A stretch of DNA of 64,000 bases, taken from assembly GCF_018918285.1 (NCBI RefSeq), contig NZ_JAHLQF010000003.1, forward strand, positions 701,223 to 765,222. Reading direction: 5' to 3'. The stretch comes from Clostridium mobile (GTDB taxonomy: Bacteria > Bacillota > Clostridia > Clostridiales > Clostridiaceae). Every line of letters starts with the position of its first letter. Positions within the stretch are counted from its first letter, which is position 1. Below, piece by piece: positions 36,816 through 45,696 of this stretch. Position numbers and translations under genes: made by a program. The notes beneath the pieces are model-generated. The model was not told the origin of the DNA. It was given only the letters and a program-made list of their open reading frames with translations, and ran no database searches.

Positions 36816-38240
36816 ATGGAGGGAAATAGTGAAAAAAAGCTTGGGCTAGGTTTATTAATAGCTTTAGGTATAGGCTCAATGATCGCCTCAGGAATTTTTA
36901 ATAGTCCAACGGATTTAATTATTTATTCTAATCCACAGGCTGTACTTATAGCTTGGGGTATAGGGGTATCTGGAGTAATAATGTTAGCACTGGTATTTAA
37001 TATGCTTTCAAATAAGAGACCGGAATTAAAAGGGGGAATTTATTCTTATGCTAGAGCAGGTTATGGACCATTTATAGGATTCAACTGTGCATGGGGATAT
37101 TGGATGAGTTCATTTTTAGGAAATGTGTCATTTACTATTTTAATTTTTAAAACTATTAATAGCTTAATTGGAGAACAATATAAAATGCCTCCAGTTATAA
37201 CCTTTATATTGGGTTCCGCCCTCTTGTGGTCATATTATTTTATAATAAAAAGGGGAATAAAAGAGGCTGGAGTACTTAATGTAATAATAACCATTGCTAA
37301 AGTTATACCTTTGATTCTAGTAATTATATTTGGAATACTAGCTTTTAAAGGGGAGATATTTTACGTACCTAATTGGCAAAATGTTTTAGCATCCACAGGG
37401 GAAGCCACTAGTATAGGAAAACAGGTAAGTGGGGCCATGGGAACAGTTCTATGGTGTTTTGTAGGTGTTGAAGCTTTAGTAGTATTATCAGAAAGAGCTG
37501 AAACACAGAAATTAGTTGGTAAAGCTACAGTAATTTCATTATTGATTACAGCTGCACTTTATGTGGCTATATCGATTTTATCTATGGGCGTTGTACCAGC
37601 TGAAGTTTTAGTTAATTCAACAACTCCATTGGCAGATGTTTTATTAGCTACATCCCTTGGAAAAGCAGGTGCTGTAATAATCAAGGTAGGTATTATAATT
37701 TCAAACATTGGAGCTTTACTTTGCTGGAACTTATTAACTACTGAAATATTGTATGTGCCAGCTGTTCAAGATGATTTAATGCCTCAATGGTTTAAAAAGA
37801 CCAATGAAAAGAATGTACCAGTTAATGCTTTGCTATTTACCATAACAGCTATACAGATATTTTTAATTGCATTGCTTTCACCGGCATTGCAAAAAGGATA
37901 TTATGTAGCAACTCATATAGCAACTACCAACATATTATTACCTTATTTAATGTCCTCAATGTTTGCATTTAAAGTTTTTAGAAATGAGAAGGGATGTATA
38001 AAAGAAAAAGTTATATCTTTAATATCAATTATTTATTCTCTTTATGTTATCTACGCCGTAGGGATTGCATATTTAGGTTTAGCATTTATTATGTATTCCA
38101 CAGGAATAGTTATATATATTAAAGGTAAAAAAGAAAAAAATGAAAGTGTTACAAGTAGAGAAAAGGGATATATGGCTATTATGCTTATTATATCCGCAAT
38201 TATGATAATATTAGCAGTTACAGGTAAGATTACGGTGTAA
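36816..38240 (+). CDS. APC-family basic amino acid antiporter (ArcD/LysI-like, probable ornithine/arginine carrier)
   Basis: A 474-residue protein with about 12 to 13 transmembrane segments. The APC substrate motif GIGSMIASGIFNSPTDL is at about 17-33 and KPELKGGIYSYARAGYGPFIGFNCAWGYWM-type sequence follows, closest to arginine:ornithine and lysine antiporters. Next to the ornithine genes it most likely imports ornithine, perhaps against another amino acid. It is separated from ord by a terminator, so expression may be graded. Confidence 0.87.
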   Translation: MEGNSEKKLGLGLLIALGIGSMIASGIFNSPTDLIIYSNPQAVLIAWGIGVSGVIMLALVFNMLSNKRPELKGGIYSYARAGYGPFIGFNCAWGYWMSSFLGNVSFTILIFKTINSLIGEQYKMPPVITFILGSALLWSYYFIIKRGIKEAGVLNVIITIAKVIPLILVIIFGILAFKGEIFYVPNWQNVLASTGEATSIGKQVSGAMGTVLWCFVGVEALVVLSERAETQKLVGKATVISLLITAALYVAISILSMGVVPAEVLVNSTTPLADVLLATSLGKAGAVIIKVGIIISNIGALLCWNLLTTEILYVPAVQDDLMPQWFKKTNEKNVPVNALLFTITAIQIFLIALLSPALQKGYYVATHIATTNILLPYLMSSMFAFKVFRNEKGCIKEKVISLISIIYSLYVIYAVGIAYLGLAFIMYSTGIVIYIKGKKEKNESVTSREKGYMAIMLIISAIMIILAVTGKITV

Positions 38241-38283
38241 GCTTTAGTTTTACAAATCTTTTCTCAATTATAGTAAATACTTA

Positions 38284-38424
38284 TTTATTGTGCAAAACTT
38301 AAAAATGCTATGTAATGTACCCTATGCATTTGAGCAAAATCTAGAAATTCTTAATTTATTTTAGAAGTTCTTATTGAAGCGAATCAGCATAAGAAACATT
38401 ATGTAGCATTTTTATTTGTTGTAC
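38284..38424 (+). repeat. Intergenic repeat type A, copy 2 (internal deletion)
   Basis: Matches copy 1 from the 5' AAAAATGCTATGTAATGT to the 3' ACATTATGTAGCATTTTTATTTGTT in two blocks, but the central ~78 bp are missing. The junction falls at TTATTTTAGAA, a short direct repeat at both edges of the missing segment in copy 1. It fills much of the gene-free stretch 38241-38651. Confidence 0.85.
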
Positions 38425-38439
38425 CTCTAAATTTGTTTC

Positions 38440-38575
38440 ACAATTATAAGTTCCTACAAACATAATTGTGGTATCCAAAAGAGGAGCTAAGTACATAATG
38501 ACGTCACTTCACAAAAAGGCGTTCCTCCCATTATATACTTAGCTCCTTTATGTTTTACAAATGTATTTTCAAAAT
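38440..38575 (+). repeat. Intergenic repeat type B, copy 2
   Basis: GAGCTAAGTACATAATG (38484-38500) and CATTATATACTTAGCTC (38529-38545) form the same stem as copy 1 with the same single mismatch; the loop keeps ATGACGTCACTTC. Homology to copy 1 continues through TTTTACA-ATGTATTTTCAAA. Here B follows A, while at 26.5 kb B precedes A. Confidence 0.85.
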
Positions 38576-38651
38576 TAAATAATGTATGAAACTATAAAAA
38601 ATACAAATTTATAAACATGTTAAAGCATAGTTTGTCCATAAATATATATTT

Positions 38652-39215
38652 TTATTTAGATTTCTTTTCTACAGTTACAGTTTTTAATGTTTTGTCATCT
38701 TTAAACTCATATTCTATAGTACATAATCCGCCTTTAGATTCATACTTTAATTTAGAATCATCTTCCTTTTCAGGTTCTCCTAATTTTTCTTTTATTTGAT
38801 CTAGGGATAAACCTTTTGGCACTAGTTCATCGATACTTACACCATCATAGTAAACCTCTGGATTCGTATAGTAATATCTCATAGATCTAATTGTACATTC
38901 TTCTGTTCTTTTTTCCTCACCACTGTTATTGACAATTGAAAAAGTTCCATAGTTTTTTCCGTCTTTTGAAAAAGAAAATAGAATTGAAGTATATTTTTTC
39001 CCTGGAACAGTTTTTACTGGTTCGAATGCCTTAGAATATTCTAAAGTATACCCTTTGTCCAATACTTCTTGAACCGTTGTGGTACCAATTTCAATAGTTG
39101 CATCTTCCATCTTAACTAATGGAATATAGCCTTTACCACGAAAATATCCTGAGTTTATTAAAAATAGTACTACTATTAGGCCCAGACCTAACAGAATTTT
39201 AATTGATTTTTTCAT
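38652..39215 (-). CDS. Membrane-anchored or secreted protein of unknown function
   Basis: A 187-residue protein with a basic start MKKSIKILL, one hydrophobic segment (about 4-24, no lipobox Cys) and an extracellular domain. That domain has a C-terminal block MRYYYTNPEVYYDGVSIDELVPKGLSLDQIKEKLGEPEKE that recalls the BLIP/SmpA-like fold used for protein-protein contacts. I cannot name a family. An upstream ATG (39263) exists but GGAGG lies directly before ATG 39215. It is monocistronic. Confidence 0.75.
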   Translation of the reverse strand: MKKSIKILLGLGLIVVLFLINSGYFRGKGYIPLVKMEDATIEIGTTTVQEVLDKGYTLEYSKAFEPVKTVPGKKYTSILFSFSKDGKNYGTFSIVNNSGEEKRTEECTIRSMRYYYTNPEVYYDGVSIDELVPKGLSLDQIKEKLGEPEKEDDSKLKYESKGGLCTIEYEFKDDKTLKTVTVEKKSK

Positions 39216-39518
39216 AGTTTGTCCTCCCTCAATATGCAAATATATAGATGTGTATAATATCATAAATAGAACAATTTTCCAATAATTAAAATAGAATAGT
39301 TTTTAATTTAATTATATAATATTTTAAAATAATGAAGTGTTTTTAAAGGATAAGTATAAGGGTTATATAAATTTATGGTAGAAATATGAAAAGTTATTTG
39401 ATGCAGTATAAGGTTTTTTATAAAGTTTTCGATAATTAAAAGGTTTGCTAGGATTTGCTAGCAAAAATACAATAAATTTATTTTACTTGAGAATGTTTCA
39501 AAAATAAGGAGGAGCAAA
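39216..39518. other. Gene-free AT-rich stretch
   Basis: Divergent intergenic region between two small unknown genes. I see only AT-rich sequence and a short palindrome TTTGCTAGCAAA near 39454; no RNA gene or repeat. Confidence 0.6.
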
Positions 39519-40130
39519 ATGTCAAGATGGCTAGACGAACATGATGAACATATAGAGGAGATGAAAGAGAAAACAAAAAATAATCCCCTGATTCTACTAG
39601 GAGTAATAGGTGGAATAGCAATAGCTCTTGTAGTGGCTACAGGGTCATTGGAAGCTTTAAAAGTAACATCACCAGCTATAGTAGTTGCTATAGTAGCACT
39701 TTTGGTAAGAAAAAAGATGAATAAGAAAAAAGGTGACCCAAGCTTAAGAGAAAGTGTAGAAAAATATCTTACTACCCCAGAAGAAGTAGAAGCCTTTGAT
39801 AGGGAAATGTATGGTGAACCTAAGTATAAGGTTGAATTTGGAGATGATAAAAATTATTTGGCAATCACTGATAATTGGATGGTAAAATGTAGGTCTACTT
39901 TTGATAAAAAAGACTTTATAATATATAAATTAGATGAAATAAAAATTATAAAAACTATTACAATGAAAGCTGTAGGTAGTTCCATTCCATTTAAAAGGGA
40001 ATATCATTTACAAATAATATTTAAGGATAATAGTGAAGGAATGATTTTTATAGAAAGTAAAAAGAAATGCATGGAAATTAAAGAAAATCTTCAAAGATTA
40101 TTACCTTTGGTTGAATTTTGGGGGGCATAA
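39519..40130 (+). CDS. Membrane protein of unknown function with PH-like C-terminal domain
   Basis: A 203-residue protein, unrecognised. It has a charged N terminus (1-22), two adjacent hydrophobic segments (about 23-42 and 49-64), a Lys-rich turn, and a roughly 120-residue cytoplasmic beta-rich domain (YKVEFGDDKNYLAITDNWMVKC to REYHLQIIFKDNSEGMIFIESKKKC) that looks like a bacterial PH domain, which typically measures membrane-linked ligands. Strong GGAGG site and following terminator; a single-gene unit. Confidence 0.75.
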   Translation: MSRWLDEHDEHIEEMKEKTKNNPLILLGVIGGIAIALVVATGSLEALKVTSPAIVVAIVALLVRKKMNKKKGDPSLRESVEKYLTTPEEVEAFDREMYGEPKYKVEFGDDKNYLAITDNWMVKCRSTFDKKDFIIYKLDEIKIIKTITMKAVGSSIPFKREYHLQIIFKDNSEGMIFIESKKKCMEIKENLQRLLPLVEFWGA

Positions 40131-40152
40131 TAAATAAAAATTACATATTTTG

Positions 40153-40199
40153 AAATTAAGGCTATGATAGACTATGTTCTTATCATAGCTTTAATTTTT
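40153..40199 (+). terminator. Intrinsic terminator
   Basis: AAATTAAGGCTATGATA (40153-40169) pairs with TATCATAGCTTTAATTT with one G-T, ending in T residues. The remaining 185 bp to the next gene is AT-rich. Confidence 0.85.
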
Positions 40200-40385
40200 A
40201 AACTTATATTAATTTAAAATTGATATTAAACTGATATTAAACAAAAAAGATCTTTAAATATGAAATTTCTAATTTAAAAATCATTTTATATATTTTACCA
40301 TAATAAATCTTTCGTTTAAATATTGATATTGAACGTAGTTTAGTATACATTATATTTAAGTAACATATTTTGGAAGAGGGATAAG

Positions 40386-41948
40386 ATGGAGAGATATATT
40401 CGATTAGAAATATTAGCTGTTGACAGAATTGGCATAACGTCGGAGATTTTAGAAAAAATATATAAATTAAATATTAATCTTACTTCTGTAGAAGTATTTC
40501 CTAATAGAGTTTGTATGAAAGTAAAGGATATACATGAAAATAAAATTGAAGAATTAAAAGAAAATATATTTAAAATTAAAGGAGTATTTCAGATCAATAG
40601 AATTGAATTACTAGAACATGAGAAATATCAAAGAAAGCTTCTTGCCATCATAGATTCAATAGATGATGGAATAATGTATATAAATAAAAATTCAGAAGTT
40701 GAAATTTTTAATAGTTATTGTGAAAATGTATTTTATTATTCCAAGGAAGATATTATAGGAAAGGATATCAATAGTTTAATAAAAAATAATCCTATGATAG
40801 ATTTGATAAATAGTGGAGAAAAACACGATAATATTGAAATTTATTTAGAAAACGGTAGAGGTAAAAGCCATTATCTAACCACCATAAGGCCAGTAAAGGA
40901 TGACAACAATAATAATATTGGAGTAGTGTCTTCCATTAGAGATGTGAAAAAGGTAATAGAAATTGCTAATGTGGTTTCTTCAAGTGATAACAGGGCTTTT
41001 AAAGATATTATAGGCAATAGTTCATCTATTGAAAAAGTAAAGGGAATGGTAAGAGCTGTTGCAAATAGCAATTCTACGGTTATTTTAAGAGGGCAAAGTG
41101 GTACGGGAAAGGAATTATTTGCAAGAGCAATTCATAATCTTAGTCATAGAAAAGATGAAAAATTTGTTCCCGTAAACTGTGCTGCTCTACCAAATAATTT
41201 AATTGAAAGTGAACTTTTTGGATACGAGAAGGGAAGTTTTACAGGTGCTTTTACTACAAAGGAAGGGCTTTTTAAGGAAGCTCATGAAGGAACTTTATTT
41301 TTAGATGAAATTGGAGAACTTCCTTTATTATTACAGGCTAAGCTTTTAAGGGCGCTTCAAGAAGGAGTTATAAGAAAAGTAGGAAGCAATATTGAAGAGA
41401 GTATAGACGTTAGGATAGTTTGTGCTACCAACAGAGATTTAGAAGAAATGGTGAAGCAAGGCAGATTTAGAGAAGATCTTTATTATAGATTAAATGTTAT
41501 TCCTATATATATACCATCATTAAGGGAACATTTAGAAGATATACCAAGCCTAGTTACATTTTTTATCGAGGATCTAAATAAAAGGATTAACAAAAATATA
41601 TTAGGAGCGGAATTAGAGTTTATAAATAATTTAATGAAATATAATTGGCCTGGTAATGTTAGAGAACTTAAAAATGTTGTAGAAAGAGCTATGAACTTAT
41701 GTAATGATGAATTGCTAAAGAAAGAGCATTTAATGATTCATTTTAATGAAAATCCTAAGAGGATAGATGATATAGTAAAAAATGGAAACTTAAAATTGAA
41801 GGATATAGTCGAAATAGCAGAGAAAGAGGCTATTATTAAGTCATTAAAAAAGAACAAAACTTTTAGAAAAGCGGCGAAAGAGCTAGGAGTATCTCATACA
41901 ACGGTAATAAATAAGATAAATAAGTATGGGATAGAGTGGAAAGAATAA
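40386..41948 (+). CDS. TyrR-like sigma-54 activator (ACT, PAS, AAA+, Fis HTH)
   Basis: A 520-residue regulator. Residues 1-75 form an ACT amino-acid-binding domain (RLEILAVDRIGITSEILEKI), about 80-190 a PAS domain, about 205-440 the AAA+ domain with Walker [12 protein letters not shown], contact loop KGSFTGA and Walker B LFLDEIGEL, and the last 40 residues a helix-turn-helix (FRKAAKELGVSHTTVINKI). The order is that of TyrR. The ACT domain suggests direct sensing of an amino acid, here probably methionine or a product, since the -24/-12 promoter of the methionine gamma-lyase operon follows. Confidence 0.93.
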   Translation: MERYIRLEILAVDRIGITSEILEKIYKLNINLTSVEVFPNRVCMKVKDIHENKIEELKENIFKIKGVFQINRIELLEHEKYQRKLLAIIDSIDDGIMYINKNSEVEIFNSYCENVFYYSKEDIIGKDINSLIKNNPMIDLINSGEKHDNIEIYLENGRGKSHYLTTIRPVKDDNNNNIGVVSSIRDVKKVIEIANVVSSSDNRAFKDIIGNSSSIEKVKGMVRAVANSNSTVILRGQSGTGKELFARAIHNLSHRKDEKFVPVNCAALPNNLIESELFGYEKGSFTGAFTTKEGLFKEAHEGTLFLDEIGELPLLLQAKLLRALQEGVIRKVGSNIEESIDVRIVCATNRDLEEMVKQGRFREDLYYRLNVIPIYIPSLREHLEDIPSLVTFFIEDLNKRINKNILGAELEFINNLMKYNWPGNVRELKNVVERAMNLCNDELLKKEHLMIHFNENPKRIDDIVKNGNLKLKDIVEIAEKEAIIKSLKKNKTFRKAAKELGVSHTTVINKINKYGIEWKE

Positions 41949-42008
41949 TTTACACATGGAAAGATTTTTTTACACAAAACATTGCAAAATGGAATAAAAC
42001 GTTTACAG
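41949..42008 (+). promoter_or_regulatory. Candidate enhancer: three TTTACA direct repeats
   Basis: TTTACAC at 41949, TTTACAC at 41969 (exactly 20 bp later) and TTTACAG at 42002. TTTACA is the half-site of TyrR boxes. They lie 85-140 bp upstream of the sigma-54 promoter and directly after a TyrR-like gene. Confidence 0.55.
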
Positions 42009-42090
42009 AAGATTTTAAATATTTAAATTAAATCTACCTAATTGTTATATATCAGTGTATTGCGGTAAATTGTCGTAATATTATAAAACT

Positions 42091-42106
42091 TGGCATGGCA
42101 TTTGCT
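42091..42106 (+). promoter_or_regulatory. Sigma-54 (-24/-12) promoter of the methionine operon
   Basis: TGGCAT-GGCAT-TTGCT, one mismatch to TGGCAC-N5-TTGCT, 46 bp upstream of the gamma-lyase start. Confidence 0.85.
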
Positions 42107-42151
42107 CTAATATACAGTGAAATATATATAATAAAATAAGGGGGATTTGCT

Positions 42152-43357
42152 ATGAATAAAGAGAATATGGCTAACATGGGATTTGGAACTAAAGCAGTAC
42201 ACGGAGGACACAAAAAGGATTCACAATATGGTGCACTAGGTACTCCTATATATCAAACTTCTACTTTTATATTTGAATCAGCACAACAGGGTGGAAGAAG
42301 ATTTGCTGGAGAAGAATGTGGACATATATATACAAGACTTGGTAATCCAACTACGGATCAATTAGAAGAAAAAATTGCTATATTAGAAGGAGGAGAAGCA
42401 GCTGTTGCTACGGCATCTGGTATGGGAGCTATATCATCAGCTTTATGGGCAGCTTTAAAGGCAGGGGATCATGTGGTGGCAGACGATACACTTTACGGAT
42501 GCACTTATGCTTTACTAAGTCATGGTTTAACTAGATATGGTATAGAAGTTACTTTTGTTGATACTAGTAATCTAGAAGAAGTTAAAAATGCTATGAGACC
42601 AAATACTAAAGTAGTTTATTTAGAAACTCCTGCTAACCCAAATTTAAAGGTTACTGATATTAATAAAGTTTCACAAATAGCTCATGAAGTAGAGGGATGT
42701 ATGGTATTTGTTGATAATACTTTCTGTACTCCTTATATACAAAGGCCATTAGAATTAGGAGCTGACGTAGTAGTACACTCAGTTACAAAATACTTAAATG
42801 GTCATGGAGATGTTGTTGCTGGTTTTGCAGTAGGTAAAAAGGAATTTATAGACCAAGTAAGATTATTTGGAGTAAAAGATATGACTGGCGCGGTTTTAAG
42901 TCCTTTCGATGCATTCCTTGTTATTAGAGGTATGAAAACTTTAGAAATTAGAATGGAAAGACATTGTCAAAATGCAATGAAAGTAGCTGAGTTTTTAGAG
43001 ACTCATCCAGCAATTGAAAAGGTATACTATCCAGGCTTAGAAAGTTTTGAATATTATGAAATAGCTAAAAAGCAGATGGCTTTACCAGGAGCTATGATTG
43101 CATTCGAGTTAAAGGGGGGATTAGAAGAAGGAAGAATAGTTATGAACAACGTAAAACTAGCTAGTTTAGCTGTAAGTTTAGGAGATGCAGAAACATTAAT
43201 TCAGCATCCAGCATCAATGACTCATTCACCATATACAAAAGAAGAAAGAATGGCAGCAGGAATTAGCGACGGATTAGTAAGGCTGTCTATTGGACTAGAA
43301 ACAGTAGAAGACATAATTGAAGATTTAAAGACAGCATTAGATTTAGTGGTTAAATAA
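42152..43357 (+). CDS. L-methionine gamma-lyase (PLP)
   Basis: A 401-residue Cys/Met-metabolism PLP enzyme. The PLP lysine is K213 in [11 protein letters not shown]. Cys117 in [10 protein letters not shown] is the active-site cysteine diagnostic of methionine gamma-lyase; cystathionine enzymes have another residue there. It splits methionine into methanethiol, ammonia and 2-oxobutyrate. Genes for an oxidoreductase able to use 2-oxobutyrate follow in the same operon, behind a sigma-54 promoter and an ACT-domain activator. Length and motifs are complete. Confidence 0.9.
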   Translation: MNKENMANMGFGTKAVHGGHKKDSQYGALGTPIYQTSTFIFESAQQGGRRFAGEECGHIYTRLGNPTTDQLEEKIAILEGGEAAVATASGMGAISSALWAALKAGDHVVADDTLYGCTYALLSHGLTRYGIEVTFVDTSNLEEVKNAMRPNTKVVYLETPANPNLKVTDINKVSQIAHEVEGCMVFVDNTFCTPYIQRPLELGADVVVHSVTKYLNGHGDVVAGFAVGKKEFIDQVRLFGVKDMTGAVLSPFDAFLVIRGMKTLEIRMERHCQNAMKVAEFLETHPAIEKVYYPGLESFEYYEIAKKQMALPGAMIAFELKGGLEEGRIVMNNVKLASLAVSLGDAETLIQHPASMTHSPYTKEERMAAGISDGLVRLSIGLETVEDIIEDLKTALDLVVK

Positions 43358-43420
43358 CAATTTTATTTTTCTTTGGGGATGGGGGATAGAGTTCAATAAA
43401 ATTAAATAGGGGGAATTGTA

Positions 43421-44773
43421 ATGGAAAATAAAAAAACGTCAAATGGTCTGGCATTACTACCTTTCTTAGTATTTGTAGCTATTTATCTTGGTAGTGGGAT
43501 AATATTGCAAGCTAAAGGTGTAGAGATGGCCTTCTATCAGTTGCCAGCACCTGTAGCTATCTTCTGTGGAATAATAAGTGCATTTTTCATTTTAAAAGGA
43601 ACTGCTGAGGAAAAATTTGACGCATTATTAGAAGGTTGTGGAAATAAAGATATTATTATAATGTGTACAATCTATCTATTAGCAGGAGCCTTTGCTGGTG
43701 TATCCAAGGCTATAGGAGGAGTAGAATCCACTGTTAACTTAGGACTTACCTATATACCTGCGCAGTATATAGCCGTTGGATTATTTTTAATAACATGCTT
43801 TATATCTATATCCACAGGAACATCTGTTGGTTCAATTGTAGCTATTGGACCAATTGCTGTAGGACTTGCAGAAAAATCAGGACTTTCCTTACCTTTCGTT
43901 TTAGCTGCGGTAATGGGAGGAGCTATGTTCGGTGATAATCTTTCAGTAATATCGGATACCACCATTGCTGCAACTCGAACCCAAGGTTGCGAGATGAGGG
44001 ATAAGTTTAGAGTAAATATATATATAGCGGCTCCTGCAGCTATAATAACTATAATCTTATTATTAATATTTGGACGTCCAGAAGTGATTCCACCAATGCA
44101 AGCTTATGATTATAATATAATTAAAGTCTTACCATACCTATTAGTTTTAATTCTATCCTTAATCGGAGTTAATGTTTTTGTTGTTTTAACACTTGGAATA
44201 GTAGTTTCTGGTGTTATAGGATTAGCTTACGGAAATCTTACAGTAATAACTTTCTCTCAAGAAATATTTAATGGTTTCTTAGGAATGATAGAAATCTTCT
44301 TATTATCCATGTTTACCGGTGGCCTTGCCCATATGATTACGAAAGCCGGAGGAATTCAATATCTATTGGATAAAATTCAAAGCATGGTAAAGGGAAGAAG
44401 ATCTGCGGAAATAGGAATTGGAGCTTTAGTAGCAATGACAGATGCAGCTGTTGCTAATAATACAGTAGCTATAATAATTAATGGACCTATAGCAAAGGAG
44501 ATGTGTAATAAATATAAAGTTGACCCAAGAAGAAGTGCAGCTCTGCTTGACATATTTTCTTGTATCATGCAGGGGGTAATTCCTTATGGAGCTCAGATGC
44601 TAATACTTCTAAGCTTTACTAAGGGAACAGTTACTCCGTTCCAACTAATGCCGCTGCTATGGTACCAATGGCTTCTTGGAATATCTGCAATCGTATCTAT
44701 GTACATTCCATTTGCTGATGGATTAATAAAGAAGAACCCTTGGGATTGGAGTAAAAAAGAAGTAAATATATAG
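43421..44773 (+). CDS. NhaC-family Na+-coupled carrier, probable methionine transporter
   Basis: A 450-residue membrane protein with about 11 to 12 segments and the NhaC motif GGAMFGDNLSVISDTTIAATRTQG (about 166-189). Members are annotated as Na+/H+ antiporters, but some act as amino acid carriers; its place between methionine gamma-lyase and the 2-oxoacid oxidoreductase makes methionine uptake the best guess. Sixty-three bp after the lyase gene with GGGGG ribosome site, no terminator between. Confidence 0.83.
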   Translation: MENKKTSNGLALLPFLVFVAIYLGSGIILQAKGVEMAFYQLPAPVAIFCGIISAFFILKGTAEEKFDALLEGCGNKDIIIMCTIYLLAGAFAGVSKAIGGVESTVNLGLTYIPAQYIAVGLFLITCFISISTGTSVGSIVAIGPIAVGLAEKSGLSLPFVLAAVMGGAMFGDNLSVISDTTIAATRTQGCEMRDKFRVNIYIAAPAAIITIILLLIFGRPEVIPPMQAYDYNIIKVLPYLLVLILSLIGVNVFVVLTLGIVVSGVIGLAYGNLTVITFSQEIFNGFLGMIEIFLLSMFTGGLAHMITKAGGIQYLLDKIQSMVKGRRSAEIGIGALVAMTDAAVANNTVAIIINGPIAKEMCNKYKVDPRRSAALLDIFSCIMQGVIPYGAQMLILLSFTKGTVTPFQLMPLLWYQWLLGISAIVSMYIPFADGLIKKNPWDWSKKEVNI

Positions 44774-44806
44774 AGATAATAGATAAATGACAGAGGAGGT
44801 AAATCA

Positions 44807-45391
44807 ATGGACAAAAAGTTAATTGAAATACGTTGGCATGGTCGTGGGGGACAAGGTGCTAAAACTGCTTCCCTACTACTAGCTGAAGCTGCTTTTTCTG
44901 CTGGCATGTATATTCAAGGATTTCCTGAATATGGACCAGAAAGAATGGGAGCACCAATTACAGCTTATAACAGAATAGCAAACTACCCACTAAGAGTTCA
45001 CAGTAATATTTATGAGCCAGATTATGTAGTGGTAGTAGATGAAACCTTGCTTAAAACTGGTGAATGTATTAAAGGGTTAAAAAAAGATGGAGCTATCATT
45101 ATAAATACTAGAAAGGCTCCAGAGGTAATAAAAAAAGAACTTGGAGGATATGAAGGGGAGATATATACCATAGATGCAAGAACCATCTCAGAAGAAACCT
45201 TAGGAGCATATTTCCCAAACACTCCAATGCTTTCAGCTATAGTTAAAATCATTGGAATTATAGATGAGAAAAAGTTTGTAGAGGACATGGAAGATTCCTT
45301 TAAACACAAATTTGCAACGAAACCTCATGTTATAGATAAAAATATGGAAGCACTTAAAAGAGGACTTTTGGAGGTGACTAGAATTGGATAA
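44807..45391 (+). CDS. 2-oxoacid:ferredoxin oxidoreductase, gamma subunit
   Basis: A 194-residue protein with IRWHGRGGQGAKTASLLLAEAA (about 7-28) and GFPEYGPERMGAPITAYNRI, hallmark of the gamma subunit of pyruvate- and 2-oxoacid:ferredoxin oxidoreductases. The four-subunit complex decarboxylates a 2-oxoacid with CoA and TPP and reduces ferredoxin. In this operon the substrate is probably 2-oxobutyrate from methionine, giving propionyl-CoA. It overlaps the delta gene by 8 bp. Confidence 0.93.
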   Translation: MDKKLIEIRWHGRGGQGAKTASLLLAEAAFSAGMYIQGFPEYGPERMGAPITAYNRIANYPLRVHSNIYEPDYVVVVDETLLKTGECIKGLKKDGAIIINTRKAPEVIKKELGGYEGEIYTIDARTISEETLGAYFPNTPMLSAIVKIIGIIDEKKFVEDMEDSFKHKFATKPHVIDKNMEALKRGLLEVTRIG

Positions 45392-45683
45392 AAGAATGAA
45401 GGTTACTCCAGAATCTCCATGGATGGATATTCCAAGAGGTGGATTAATTCTAGATGGAGGAAGTGCAGTAGACTTTAAAACTGGAGACTGGAGAGCAATG
45501 AAACCCATTTGGTATGAAGATAAATGCAAGCATTGTATGTTTTGTTGGGCAGTTTGTCCTGATATGTCCATAATAGTAGAGGATGGAAAAATGACTAGCA
45601 TAGATTATGATCACTGTAAAGGCTGTGGAGTATGTGTAGAACAATGTAATTTTAAAGCTCTAGAGCTGGTTGATGAAGAATAG
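45384..45683 (+). CDS. 2-oxoacid:ferredoxin oxidoreductase, delta (ferredoxin) subunit
   Basis: A 99-residue protein with two 4Fe-4S motifs, CKHCMFCWAVCP (about 51-62) and CKGCGVCVEQC (about 79-89), that passes electrons from the TPP subunit to external ferredoxin. The start is TTG at 45384 with GGAGGTGA upstream, inside the gamma gene; this overlap suggests translational coupling. Confidence 0.92.
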   Translation: MDKRMKVTPESPWMDIPRGGLILDGGSAVDFKTGDWRAMKPIWYEDKCKHCMFCWAVCPDMSIIVEDGKMTSIDYDHCKGCGVCVEQCNFKALELVDEE

Positions 45684-45696
45684 GAGGGAAGAGAAT

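Noticed and set aside
36816..38240. Glutamate/GABA antiporter as alternative for the APC protein
   Set aside because: The N-terminal motif and GIYSYARAGYG block fit the arginine/ornithine/lysine group better, and the context is ornithine breakdown.
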